DNA from: Planctomycetia bacterium
GTDB lineage: Bacteria > Planctomycetota > UBA11346
Assembly (NCBI GenBank): GCA_005801395.1
Contig: SYDV01000036.1
Coordinates: forward strand, 1-23,143
DNA: 23,143 bases
Direction of reading: 5' to 3'
Shown here: positions 8,622 through 16,061 of the stretch, in pieces
Layout of the letters: the number at the start of each line of letters is the position of its first letter
Numbering within the stretch: the stretch's first letter is position 1
Notes under the pieces: generated by a model
What the model saw: the letters and a program-made list of their open reading frames with translations, nothing else
Databases searched by the model: none
What the model was told of the DNA's origin: nothing
Position numbers and translations under genes: made by a program

Positions 8622-9479
8622 ATGTTCCTGCGTACCATTGCCCTCTTATCTCTTTTCGCGCTTGCGAGCGTGATGAGCGCTGCTGATCGTAACGATGCCG
8701 CAGCAGAAAACCTGGGTTTCAAACTCAGCCTACAGGCTTGGACATGTCATCACACCACACTGTGGGAAACGATTGATGTTGCGCAGTCGGTTGGCATTAA
8801 ATATTTGGAAATGTATCCTGGCCAAACCATTGGAGGCGGTATTGAAGGAAAATTCGATCATAATTCCTCGGCTGATGTGCGGGCAAAAGTTTTAACGCGA
8901 TTGACTGAAGCAGGTATCAAAGTGGTTTCTTATGGCGTGTGTGGTTTGAGTGCCAAAGAAAGTGATGCGCGCAAAGTATTCGAATTTGCCAAAGCCATGG
9001 GCATTATGGTGTTGGTGAGTGAACCAAAAGCTGAAGCATTCGATACGATTGAAAAATTGGTTAAAGAATTCGATATTAAAGTCGGTATTCATGAGCATAA
9101 AAAACCACAACCTTATTGGGATCCCGCGATGGTAGTTGCCGCAGTTAAAGGCCGCGATCCTCGTTTTGGCGCTTGTGCGGACACCGGTCACTGGGCGCGC
9201 AGTTCATTGGTGCCGATTGACTGTTTAAAAGTATTAAACGGTCTCATCATGTCAGCACATTTAAAAGAAACCGATAAAATTGGCGATGGTGCCAAAGATG
9301 TAGTTTACGGAACCGGCGCCAGCGACGTCAAAGGTCAGCTCGCTGAATTCAAACGCCAAGGCTTTCGTGGCATTATGTCGTTAGAATACGAAGCCGGTAA
9401 AAAAGGCCAAGAATTACTTAATGACCTAAAAACCATGGTGGCATATTTTGACACGGTGACGACTGACTTGGCTAAGTAG
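8622..9479 (+). CDS. Secreted sugar phosphate isomerase/epimerase-like TIM barrel
   Basis: A product of 285 residues with a signal peptide (M-F-L-R-T-I-A-L-L-S-L-F-A-L-A-S-V-M-S-A) followed by a xylose-isomerase-like TIM barrel. Metal-binding positions expected in this fold are present: E134 in S-E-P-K, H157/H159 in I-H-E-H, D187 and H190 in C-A-D-T-G-H-W, H213 in S-A-H-L-K-E and a Glu at 255-257 near the end. The start is supported by AAGGA at 8611-8615, 6 nt before the ATG. Export is unusual for a phosphate-sugar enzyme, so the substrate is more likely a free or keto sugar. Family members near DUF1080 proteins have been linked to 3-keto-glycoside breakdown, which suits this window, but the exact reaction cannot be read here. 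It follows the giant cytochrome gene by 70 bp and is probably co-transcribed with it. Confidence 0.85.
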   Translation: MFLRTIALLSLFALASVMSAADRNDAAAENLGFKLSLQAWTCHHTTLWETIDVAQSVGIKYLEMYPGQTIGGGIEGKFDHNSSADVRAKVLTRLTEAGIKVVSYGVCGLSAKESDARKVFEFAKAMGIMVLVSEPKAEAFDTIEKLVKEFDIKVGIHEHKKPQPYWDPAMVVAAVKGRDPRFGACADTGHWARSSLVPIDCLKVLNGLIMSAHLKETDKIGDGAKDVVYGTGASDVKGQLAEFKRQGFRGIMSLEYEAGKKGQELLNDLKTMVAYFDTVTTDLAK

Positions 9480-9527
9480 AGATTAGCTTCGAGCTTCGAA
9501 TAGCTTGATCTGTTTTATCTCGTTGAG

Positions 9528-9565
9528 TCGGACCCTGGGCTTTGCTCAGGATCCGATCATTTTTT
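9528..9565 (+). terminator. Rho-independent terminator after the TIM-barrel gene
   Basis: The arm tcggaccctggg (9528-9539) pairs with ctcaggatccga (9545-9556) with one mismatch and one wobble around a 5-nt loop. Six T residues follow at 9560-9565. It ends the plus-strand group about 50 bp after the TIM-barrel stop. On the minus strand, where the sulfatase gene converges, no T-tract follows the stem, so it is chiefly a plus-strand terminator. Confidence 0.7.
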
Positions 9566-9610
9566 AATTGGTGTACGGGTTAGGATTACAGCTAACCTTA
9601 TTATTTATTT

Positions 9611-11044
9611 CTATTTCCCTTTTATTTCCCGCAAAGCCTGTTGTAACTTTTCTGCCTCGGCTGCTTTTTGTGCGGCGACGTTGGTGTTTTCATGCGGATC
9701 AGTTTGGTGGTCGTAAAGCATGCGACCGGTTTGCTTGGCATTTTTATCAGTATATTCGCTGAATCGTTGGGTGTCGCTGCGAATGGTGTCGCCACCAGCA
9801 AAGCGTCCGACAGCGTAGGATTTCCACGGTGAGGTGGGATCGCGCATGAGTTTGACCAAGCTGGCACCTTGCGCATGAGGGGGAATGGGCAAGTCAGATA
9901 ATTCACACAAAGTCGGATAAACATCAATGAATTCGGTGAGCGCGGAAACACGGGTGCCTGCTTTAATGACTTGATCGGTCGGAGCACGCAGCAGCAATGG
10001 TGCATGCATCGACGTTTCGAAACAGGAGTGTTTATTCCACATGCCATGCTCGCCGAGTTGCCAGCCGTGATCGCCCCATAACACAACGATGGTATTTTTA
10101 CTCAGACCGCTGCGATCTAATTCGTCTAACAGCAAACCGATTTGTGCATCGGTGAAACTAACGCAGGCATAATAGCCATGAATCATCGTGCGAGCCGTTT
10201 CACGGTCGACGGGTTTGGTCGGGTGAATGCCCGCGTAAGCACGTAATTCACTAGAATTATGCACCGCCTTATCAGGTGCGTCTGTTGGCGCATGGTAATT
10301 ATCTGGCAAATCAATCGTGGCACGATCGTAAAGATCCCAGTATTTAGCTGGTGCGTTAAAGGGTAAATGCGGTTTCAGAAATCCGACGGCGAGGAAAAAT
10401 GGTTGGTTCGGTTGCTTGGCGAAACGTTGCAAATAATCAATCGCTTTTAGAGCGCAATCGCCATCCGGATATTTTGCGTCAGGCGCATCAAATTTTTCTG
10501 TCGTGGGACCGTACCATTTTTCCTTCTCTGGGTACATTTTTTTGTTTTCGGCAATTGCCAATTTAGTCGCAGCGGTATCTTGATAACCACTCAATGATGA
10601 GCGCCACGCGGGTTTCGACCAACCGACCTCATTATCAGTGGGATGGTGAAATATTTTCCCTAGACTAATGGTGGTATAGCCGTTGTTTTTAAAATGCGTG
10701 TTGAGTGTGGTGATGCCCTTCGCATCTTTCTCCGCCCAGGTCAAATGATTAACGAAGCGATCCGGTGCGGGGCGAATACTGGTCATCAACGCAGCGCGCG
10801 AAGCACCACACACTGACACCATGCAATAGGCACGTTCAAATAACACGCCACTCGCTGCCAAACGATCAATATTTGGCGTTTTCATAAATGTTTTGCCGTA
10901 AGCATTAATTTGCGGCCGCAAATCATCGACCGCAATAAAAAGGATGTTTGGTTTTTCGGCAGCTGACGCAGCTGATGTAGTTACGGCCGTAATACATGCC
11001 GCAGCCAGTGCGAAAACGGAAAGGGATAGCAGGTATCGCAACAT
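9611..11044 (-). CDS. Secreted sulfatase, iduronate-2-sulfatase-like
   Basis: A protein of 477 residues with a signal peptide of about 29 residues (A-A-S-A-A-E), placing it in the periplasm or outside. The alkaline-phosphatase-like sulfatase fold is clear: D40-D41 in I-A-V-D-D-L-R-P for calcium; the formylglycine motif C79-G-A-S-R83; G-K130 with H133/H134 in G-K-I-F-H-H; H226 in K-P-H-L-P-F; and D325-H326 in W-G-D-H-G-W-Q-L-G-E-H. The motif has Ala where Pro is most common; C-x-(P/A)-x-R is accepted by formylglycine-generating enzymes, so activity is expected. No such maturation enzyme is seen in the window. Substrate is probably a sulfated polysaccharide, judged only from the family. CTCC at 11051-11054 (GGAG on the coding strand), 6 nt before the ATG, supports the start. 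It lies 183 bp after the redoxin gene. Confidence 0.92.
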   Translation of the reverse strand: MLRYLLSLSVFALAAACITAVTTSAASAAEKPNILFIAVDDLRPQINAYGKTFMKTPNIDRLAASGVLFERAYCMVSVCGASRAALMTSIRPAPDRFVNHLTWAEKDAKGITTLNTHFKNNGYTTISLGKIFHHPTDNEVGWSKPAWRSSLSGYQDTAATKLAIAENKKMYPEKEKWYGPTTEKFDAPDAKYPDGDCALKAIDYLQRFAKQPNQPFFLAVGFLKPHLPFNAPAKYWDLYDRATIDLPDNYHAPTDAPDKAVHNSSELRAYAGIHPTKPVDRETARTMIHGYYACVSFTDAQIGLLLDELDRSGLSKNTIVVLWGDHGWQLGEHGMWNKHSCFETSMHAPLLLRAPTDQVIKAGTRVSALTEFIDVYPTLCELSDLPIPPHAQGASLVKLMRDPTSPWKSYAVGRFAGGDTIRSDTQRFSEYTDKNAKQTGRMLYDHQTDPHENTNVAAQKAAEAEKLQQALREIKGK

Positions 11045-11227
11045 GGGGAACTCCGCAGAAAAGGCAGGAATCGCTAGCTGAATAGACGTTTTTCAGTCTA
11101 GGAACGAGAGCTTTATGGCAGCGTAGTATTTTCCTGCAGAGTCGGCGTGCTCATTACAGTAAACGAAACCTTAATGACTTGGCGTGGCCTGTTGATTTTC
11201 AACGCACTGGTTCTCAGTGTCCGCTAA

Positions 11228-11824
11228 TTATTTTTTCTTTGCTGGTACTAAATCGCACGCATCCCCAGGCATCCAATGGGCATCTTTGCCAGACCATTTG
11301 ACATTACAGCCAATAGGATTGGTGAGTGGAATGCTGATGGGTTTACCGCTGGTGAGTTCAGTGAGTGTACGATCTAAATCGTTGACTGTGATGTTCGCTG
11401 CATTGCGCGGGCTATCGACGCCACGACCGCTATAGACTAATTTTCGCGCTTGATCGAATACATAAAAATGCGGCGTGCGTAAGGCGCCATAAGCACGCGC
11501 GATGTCTTGTGATTCATCGTAGAGATAGGTCCAAGGAAATTTATGTTCCTGCATGCGTGAGATCATGTGCGGGAAATCATCGTCGGGATAGGTTTCTTTA
11601 CTATTAGAACTGATACCAACCAAGGTGACACCCTTGACGGCAAAAGTATTGGCGGTCTTGCGGGTAATTTCGTCGCTATCAATTACATACGGACAGTGAT
11701 TGCAGGTGAAGAAAACAACTAAAAATTTAGCGTCTTTGAAATCGGCTAAGCTATAGGTTTTGCCATCCGTTGCAGGCAACTTGAAATCAGGAGCGGAAGA
11801 ACCGAGGGGGATGGTGAAGGGCAT
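11228..11824 (-). CDS. Thioredoxin-fold redoxin (AhpC/TSA-like) with CNHC motif
   Basis: A protein of 198 residues with a thioredoxin-like fold. The N-terminal [10 protein letters not shown] opening and the active-site segment F-F-T-C41-N-H-C44-P-Y are typical of a widespread family of redoxin-domain proteins, in which the CxxC pair probably does thiol-disulfide exchange. A later [11 protein letters not shown] segment carries the conserved cis-proline (T-P). The C-terminal part contains I-G-C-N-V-K-W, which recurs in this subfamily. No signal peptide is seen, so it is probably cytoplasmic. It lies downstream of the TPR and small membrane protein genes in the same direction, with 96 bp between it and the membrane protein. 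No strong ribosome site is visible before the ATG. Exact partners are unknown. Confidence 0.88.
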   Translation of the reverse strand: MPFTIPLGSSAPDFKLPATDGKTYSLADFKDAKFLVVFFTCNHCPYVIDSDEITRKTANTFAVKGVTLVGISSNSKETYPDDDFPHMISRMQEHKFPWTYLYDESQDIARAYGALRTPHFYVFDQARKLVYSGRGVDSPRNAANITVNDLDRTLTELTSGKPISIPLTNPIGCNVKWSGKDAHWMPGDACDLVPAKKK

Positions 11825-11920
11825 GTTTTACTCGCTGGGCCGTGGTGATTTAGGTCGGCACGTTGTCGTTCATGGGCGACGGATCAAGGAAGCTTTTCTT
11901 AACCGTACTCAGTCAACTGT

Positions 11921-12421
11921 TCATCGGCGATTTTGGTCAAGTTGTTTGGGTGGTGAGATGCCTTGCGGACGACGACTTGCATCACCATATAAAATATCTC
12001 GTGCCTGAACATTCCCCTTCTTGCGGTATTGCCAAAGCACTTTGCGCGCTTCGCGATGATGAACATGATCACTGAGATAATATACAATCACGTTGGAAAA
12101 GTGGGGATCTGTTCCATCGTCCGTCGCGGCTAAGGTCGCATAGAATTTATCGCCATAGAGTGATTCAAAACGTTTAAGGGAATGCTCTTCATCTTTGTAG
12201 ATAAAAATAACGGTGCCAGTCGTTGAAGTGGAGAAAACGCTTGAACTTTTGGGGTTTTCATAGTGGGTAAGTGCTTTTACGGCATGCCACAACGACGGCG
12301 AATACCGCATGACCAATTCCGGTTGCCAACGCGGCGCGGCAAACCAGAAAAGCAGAAACGCTACCGTAAGCGCCACGAAAAGGCTAATTCCCCCAACCAT
12401 AATAATGGGACCTGGCCGCAT
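11921..12421 (-). CDS. Small single-span membrane protein of unknown function
   Basis: A product of up to 166 residues that I do not recognise. It begins with a hydrophobic segment at about residues 8-30 (I-M-V-G-G-I-S-L-F-V-A-L-T-V-A-F-L-L-F-W), followed by a hydrophilic part with no cysteines or obvious motif, ending in a basic, proline-containing tail. It is likely anchored by one N-terminal helix. The frame opens with ATG at 12421; an internal ATG at 12400, with AGG about 10 nt upstream, is an alternative. It starts 49 bp after the TPR gene ends and is followed by the redoxin gene, so the three are probably one transcript. Open frames on the opposite strand here lack family resemblance and are taken as shadows. 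Confidence 0.6.
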   Translation of the reverse strand: MRPGPIIMVGGISLFVALTVAFLLFWFAAPRWQPELVMRYSPSLWHAVKALTHYENPKSSSVFSTSTTGTVIFIYKDEEHSLKRFESLYGDKFYATLAATDDGTDPHFSNVIVYYLSDHVHHREARKVLWQYRKKGNVQARDILYGDASRRPQGISPPKQLDQNRR

Positions 12422-12470
12422 GCTATTTGCTCAAATCGGAGGGACGAGATCTGCAATTAAACGAGACCAA

Positions 12471-14123
12471 TTACAGCCCCTTAGTCGCCTTACGAATAAT
12501 CGTTGTCGCACGTATATCGCCTTGATTTTCGCACATGTCGGCAGCTTCCTCGAATAAATCTTTCGCATCGTCTTTATTGCCAAGGGCGACTTGCGCATTG
12601 CCGACGTCGACTAATAAGCGCGCACGTGCTTTGTCGTCTTTGAGTTCGGTATAAATGGCCAAGCTTTCTTGTAGGTATTCGAGCGCGGTGTGCGATTCCA
12701 CGAGGTTGAGCGCGGAAATTCCCATTTGATGAAGAATGCGGGCACGCATGCTGGGTTGGTCGCTGAATCCCGCGAGTGCTTCGCGGAAATGTTTGAAGGC
12801 GTCTTCGTGGGCGCCACGTTTTGCTAAGACCGTACCCAAACCGTGGAGCGCGCGGAAGCGTTGAGGTTGATCTTCGGTATGGGTACACACTTGAACCAAG
12901 CGCGCTAAGTGGCTTTCGGCTTCAGCAAATGCGCCCATTTCTTGATGTAATTCGGCAATATTGCCAAGCACGCGTAATTGATCACCTCGTTCACCGAGTT
13001 TCGCTAATACTTGTACCCATTGTTGCATGGTGCTGAGGGCTTTGTCATTTTTTCCCAGTTGTCGTTGTAAACTGGCAATGGCGGACAGCGCTTGTTCCTG
13101 ATGGTGTAAATTATTGCTGGCTTTGGCGGCAGCGAGGCTGCGATCTAAATAAACCATGGCCAAATCGCCGTGTTGTGCATTTCCTTCGGCGGCACCGAGT
13201 AAGAATAAACTGCGGCTAATACCGTCTTCGTCTTTGACTGCTTCGCAGAGATCCAAACTTTGTTGGTAGCAACTAACGGCTTCTGCGAAGGCTTCTCGTT
13301 TGACGTGGACTAATCCGATGCGACGCAGGGCTTGCGCCAACAGTGCTTTATTTCCTGTCTGTTTGTGAATGACGATGCAGCGATCATGTAGTTCGATGGC
13401 TTTATCAAAGTTACTGCGGCGGCGCTCCATTTCGGCCCAACGAGCCATCGTTTCAGTCGCGTCGTACGAACGAGCTAATTCACTAGATAACGTCACGCTC
13501 GCTTCAAATTGCTGCGCTGATTCGGAGAAATTATTTAATAGAGCATGCGCGGCGGCCATACATTCATGTGTCTGCGCGCGTAACGGGCCTTTGCGAAAAC
13601 TAACAAATATCTTGAGTGCACGTTCGCAATGCTTGAGCGATTCAGTGGCATCGTCTTTGCCTTTGCGCGCGACTAAACCACTGGCGAGATCAAGTAAGCA
13701 AATACCAATTTGCACATGGTCGTTTAAGTATTCGGCAATTTTTAAGGCACGAGCTAAATGGTTTACGCCAAGGTCATTTTTCTTGAGTGCTAATTGCGAT
13801 TGCCCGGCGCGCGTAGCAGCATCTAACGCCAGTCGTTGTTCGTTGGCGAGTTCCAGTGCTTTCAACGCTTCCTCAAAAACTTTTGCGGCATCCGCATGAT
13901 GTCCGGCTTTGGCATGCAGTTTACCCAGATCGATTAATACTTCCGCGTGGCGCGTTGGCCAACCGGCCTTTTCCCATAACTCAGCGCACGCACGAAAATG
14001 TGGCACGCCCGCAGCCAACGCGGCCCCTGTTTTATTTTCGAGAATTAGCAAGCCCAGGCGACGTTCTTCACGTGCTTGGTCGCAGAGGGCTTCAATATTT
14101 TTGGGGTCGATGGTGTCAGACAT
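12471..14123 (-). CDS. TPR-repeat protein
   Basis: A protein of about 550 residues made almost entirely of tetratricopeptide-like helix pairs of about 40 residues, the longer spacing seen in LGN and kinesin light chain type TPRs. Repeats are visible as A-A-K-V-F-E-E-A-L, A-L-K-I-A-E-Y-L, Y-Q-Q-S-L-D-L-C-E, F-R-E-A-L-A-G-F and Y-L-Q-E-S-L-A-I-Y. There is no signal peptide, membrane span or catalytic domain, so the likely job is protein-protein binding in the cytoplasm. The frame extends to an ATG at 14153, but the ATG at 14123 (M-S-D-T-I-D) has a GGA 7 nt upstream and gives a more usual acidic N-terminus, so it is preferred. It heads a probable operon with the small membrane protein and redoxin genes and is divergent from the lipoprotein gene. 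Confidence 0.85.
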   Translation of the reverse strand: MSDTIDPKNIEALCDQAREERRLGLLILENKTGAALAAGVPHFRACAELWEKAGWPTRHAEVLIDLGKLHAKAGHHADAAKVFEEALKALELANEQRLALDAATRAGQSQLALKKNDLGVNHLARALKIAEYLNDHVQIGICLLDLASGLVARKGKDDATESLKHCERALKIFVSFRKGPLRAQTHECMAAAHALLNNFSESAQQFEASVTLSSELARSYDATETMARWAEMERRRSNFDKAIELHDRCIVIHKQTGNKALLAQALRRIGLVHVKREAFAEAVSCYQQSLDLCEAVKDEDGISRSLFLLGAAEGNAQHGDLAMVYLDRSLAAAKASNNLHHQEQALSAIASLQRQLGKNDKALSTMQQWVQVLAKLGERGDQLRVLGNIAELHQEMGAFAEAESHLARLVQVCTHTEDQPQRFRALHGLGTVLAKRGAHEDAFKHFREALAGFSDQPSMRARILHQMGISALNLVESHTALEYLQESLAIYTELKDDKARARLLVDVGNAQVALGNKDDAKDLFEEAADMCENQGDIRATTIIRKATKGL

Positions 14124-14295
14124 AGCGGTATCCCATATCGGAGTTTCCCGCATTTATCCGCCATTCCACACGATCGTCCATGAGATTTTAGCCAGATAGG
14201 TACAGACAGGGCAGGACCGTGTGCACCGCAAAGGTGTGGAGCGCGACAACCCTTCCCCATTTTACCCGTATACCCCATCTGATAAGGATGTGCCC

Positions 14296-14934
14296 ATGCG
14301 CGTTTGCCTGTTGCTCTTAGGTGCTTTGGTGATCGGCCTAACTGGCTGCGGTGGACCGTATTTGCGTCGGGTACCCGGGGATGCAGGTGGGGTACCGGTA
14401 CAGATAACGGTGACTATCAGCCGCGATTTTGTTCGGGACCTGCGTAACCGTGGTCCAGTCGGGCGAGAAACGGTGGTCTATAGCCAGGGCTTTTATAGCG
14501 GGTGGTACGGTGGTTATGGACATCCAGGTTACTGCCCGCCTGGGTATCGTTATCGCTACGATCCATTCTGGCATAGTAATGTGTATTGGACTGGCCCCGC
14601 ACCAACCCAGGTTTATTTACTTGGCGGCGATGGACCAAGCCAGGCGCGTTTGTTGCGCACCGAACTAGATTACGGAACGAATATTATCAACCTGCATATT
14701 CGCCCAGGGCGGTTGGTGACACTCACCATCCAAGCCTATGGTGGACTTGAGGGTTGGGAAGAAATAGCGAAATTTACTGCCGCCGACCAACCCGGACAGC
14801 AGGTGAATATCGATATTAAAGAACATCCACCACACGTCACGATTACGAATCCCGATGGCTCGGTATTTATTACGCCGGCCCCAATCGGTCCGCCAGCACC
14901 GCAACCGGCAGTAATTCCACCAGCCCAGCCATAA
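14296..14934 (+). CDS. Predicted lipoprotein of unknown function
   Basis: A product of 212 residues starting at the ATG at 14296, which has AAGGA at 14284-14288 with a 7-nt spacing. The frame is open upstream to 14221, but only this start places a signal peptide at the N-terminus. The signal M-R-V-C-L-L-L-L-G-A-L-V-I-G-L-T-G-C ends in a lipobox (L-T-G-C18), so the mature protein should be lipid-anchored. A Gly/Tyr-rich stretch follows (W-Y-G-G-Y-G-H-P-G-Y). A central beta-rich part has I-N-L-H-I-R-P-G-R-L-V-T-L-T-I-Q-A-Y, and the tail is rich in Pro and Ala. No family is recognised. It converges on the AraC gene, with 12 bp between stops and no clear terminator. Confidence 0.75.
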   Translation: MRVCLLLLGALVIGLTGCGGPYLRRVPGDAGGVPVQITVTISRDFVRDLRNRGPVGRETVVYSQGFYSGWYGGYGHPGYCPPGYRYRYDPFWHSNVYWTGPAPTQVYLLGGDGPSQARLLRTELDYGTNIINLHIRPGRLVTLTIQAYGGLEGWEEIAKFTAADQPGQQVNIDIKEHPPHVTITNPDGSVFITPAPIGPPAPQPAVIPPAQP

Positions 14935-14946
14935 AAGTACGGATCA

Positions 14947-15939
14947 TCATTTCCCGTTCGTCAATGATAAGCGAAAAGCCTGCGGATTGACTCCAACGTG
15001 TGCGCGAAATAGCCGAGAAAAATAAGCCGCGTCACTATAACCAACTTGTTTCCCTATCGCGGCGACGGAAAAATCAGCTTTACTCAGTAAAACTTTTGCC
15101 CGTTCAATACGTGCGGAGGTTATGTAGCGCATGGGCGAAATACCAAAATGGGATGTGAATACGCGGCATAAATGCTCGTAACTTCGATCCAATTTCATGA
15201 GTAAATCCGGTAACGCCGTGGTTTCAGTTAAATGTTCATCGAGCAGTTGTTTAATATCTTGCGCTAATTCCGGTGCGGCGGAGAGCTGTGCTTCGCCATC
15301 TTCACAGAGTAAACGTATTAACATTTCGAGTAACACGGCGCGGCAAGATAAACGTTCATCCTGTCGGCGTGTGGCCCAACGATGGAAAATGGTTTCGGCT
15401 AAATCATCGATGGTGCGACGGGCTCGAATGCGGCCGTGTATTGGTCCGGCGGGAATCCAATCAGGAGCAAAGCGTATTAACGCAGGATCAGGGCGATCGG
15501 GCGGGACCGTACAGATCGGTGTGGGTGTCCATGATGTGCTAATCCAATCAAAATGAATACAGGTGCGTTGGACGGGGCCTTCATCGACCAACGTTAAATG
15601 AGGCGCATTGGGCGGGATAATCAAAAATGTTCCAGCGGGACAATCGTACACTGTGCCGGATAATGGTTTTGCCCGCCACGGTGCGGCTTTGGTAGCTGGG
15701 ATGGCGGACCACGCCTTCGCATTCGGTCCAGCAAATCCTGGGCTACTCAACGGCGCGTCAGCAGGAATCTGATCGGTAATGGTAACGCGGCATTTACCAG
15801 CCTGAAATAATATTAACTCATGATCAAATAATTGCCGCCAAGGTTCTACTTGTCCCTGTGACCAGCGCCCACGCCAAATGGTCTGCACTCGCGGGTAAAT
15901 GCGTTCTAAATAATGACCAAGATCCTCGGTGGCTGGCAT
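14947..15939 (-). CDS. AraC-family transcriptional regulator
   Basis: A protein of 330 residues. The N-terminal part, to about residue 165, looks like a cupin-type ligand domain (C-P-A-G-T-F-L-I-I-P-P-N-A-P-H), as in sugar-sensing AraC members. The C-terminal part from about residue 226 holds the two helix-turn-helix units: first around L-P-D-L-L-M-K-L-D-R-S-Y-E-H-L-C-R-V-F, second around V-A-A-I-G-K-Q-V-G-Y-S-D-A-A-Y-F-S-R-L-F-R, with the usual family ending P-Q-A-F-R. It is divergent from the DUF1080/cytochrome fusion gene, with about 120 bp between their starts, the usual layout for a regulator and its target. Activation by a sugar is inferred from the family. Confidence 0.9.
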   Translation of the reverse strand: MPATEDLGHYLERIYPRVQTIWRGRWSQGQVEPWRQLFDHELILFQAGKCRVTITDQIPADAPLSSPGFAGPNAKAWSAIPATKAAPWRAKPLSGTVYDCPAGTFLIIPPNAPHLTLVDEGPVQRTCIHFDWISTSWTPTPICTVPPDRPDPALIRFAPDWIPAGPIHGRIRARRTIDDLAETIFHRWATRRQDERLSCRAVLLEMLIRLLCEDGEAQLSAAPELAQDIKQLLDEHLTETTALPDLLMKLDRSYEHLCRVFTSHFGISPMRYITSARIERAKVLLSKADFSVAAIGKQVGYSDAAYFSRLFRAHVGVNPQAFRLSLTNGK

Positions 15940-16061
15940 GGGATACAGGTTAGCATGAGATCATCATCAAAAAAGTCCAAGCCTGATCAGAATCAGACCA
16001 TTGCGCTTGGCGGTCTATTTTGCTTATGCTGACCGCCATCACTTGCAGAAAAGGCGCTACT
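15940..16061. promoter_or_regulatory. Divergent control region with inverted repeat and possible promoter
   Basis: The gap between the AraC start and the fusion gene start contains an inverted repeat ccaagc (15977-15982) and gcttgg (16005-16010), plus a nearby tgatca at 15984-15989. Toward the fusion gene, ttgcgc at 16001-16006 and tatgct at 16025-16030 have an 18-bp spacing and could be -35 and -10 elements. If so, the repeat would overlap the promoter, as expected for a regulated target. GAAAAGG at 16048-16054 serves as ribosome site for the ATG at 16062. The promoter call is weak and based on pattern only. Confidence 0.35.

Noticed and set aside
12310..12326. A gaccaattccgg-like stretch resembling the outer arm of the inverted repeat at 281-296
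   Set aside because: It lies inside a coding region without a matching second arm, so it is probably chance.
14221..14934. Lipoprotein start at the codon at 14221
   Set aside because: This start would place 25 charged and polar residues before the signal peptide and has no good ribosome site; the ATG at 14296 has both.
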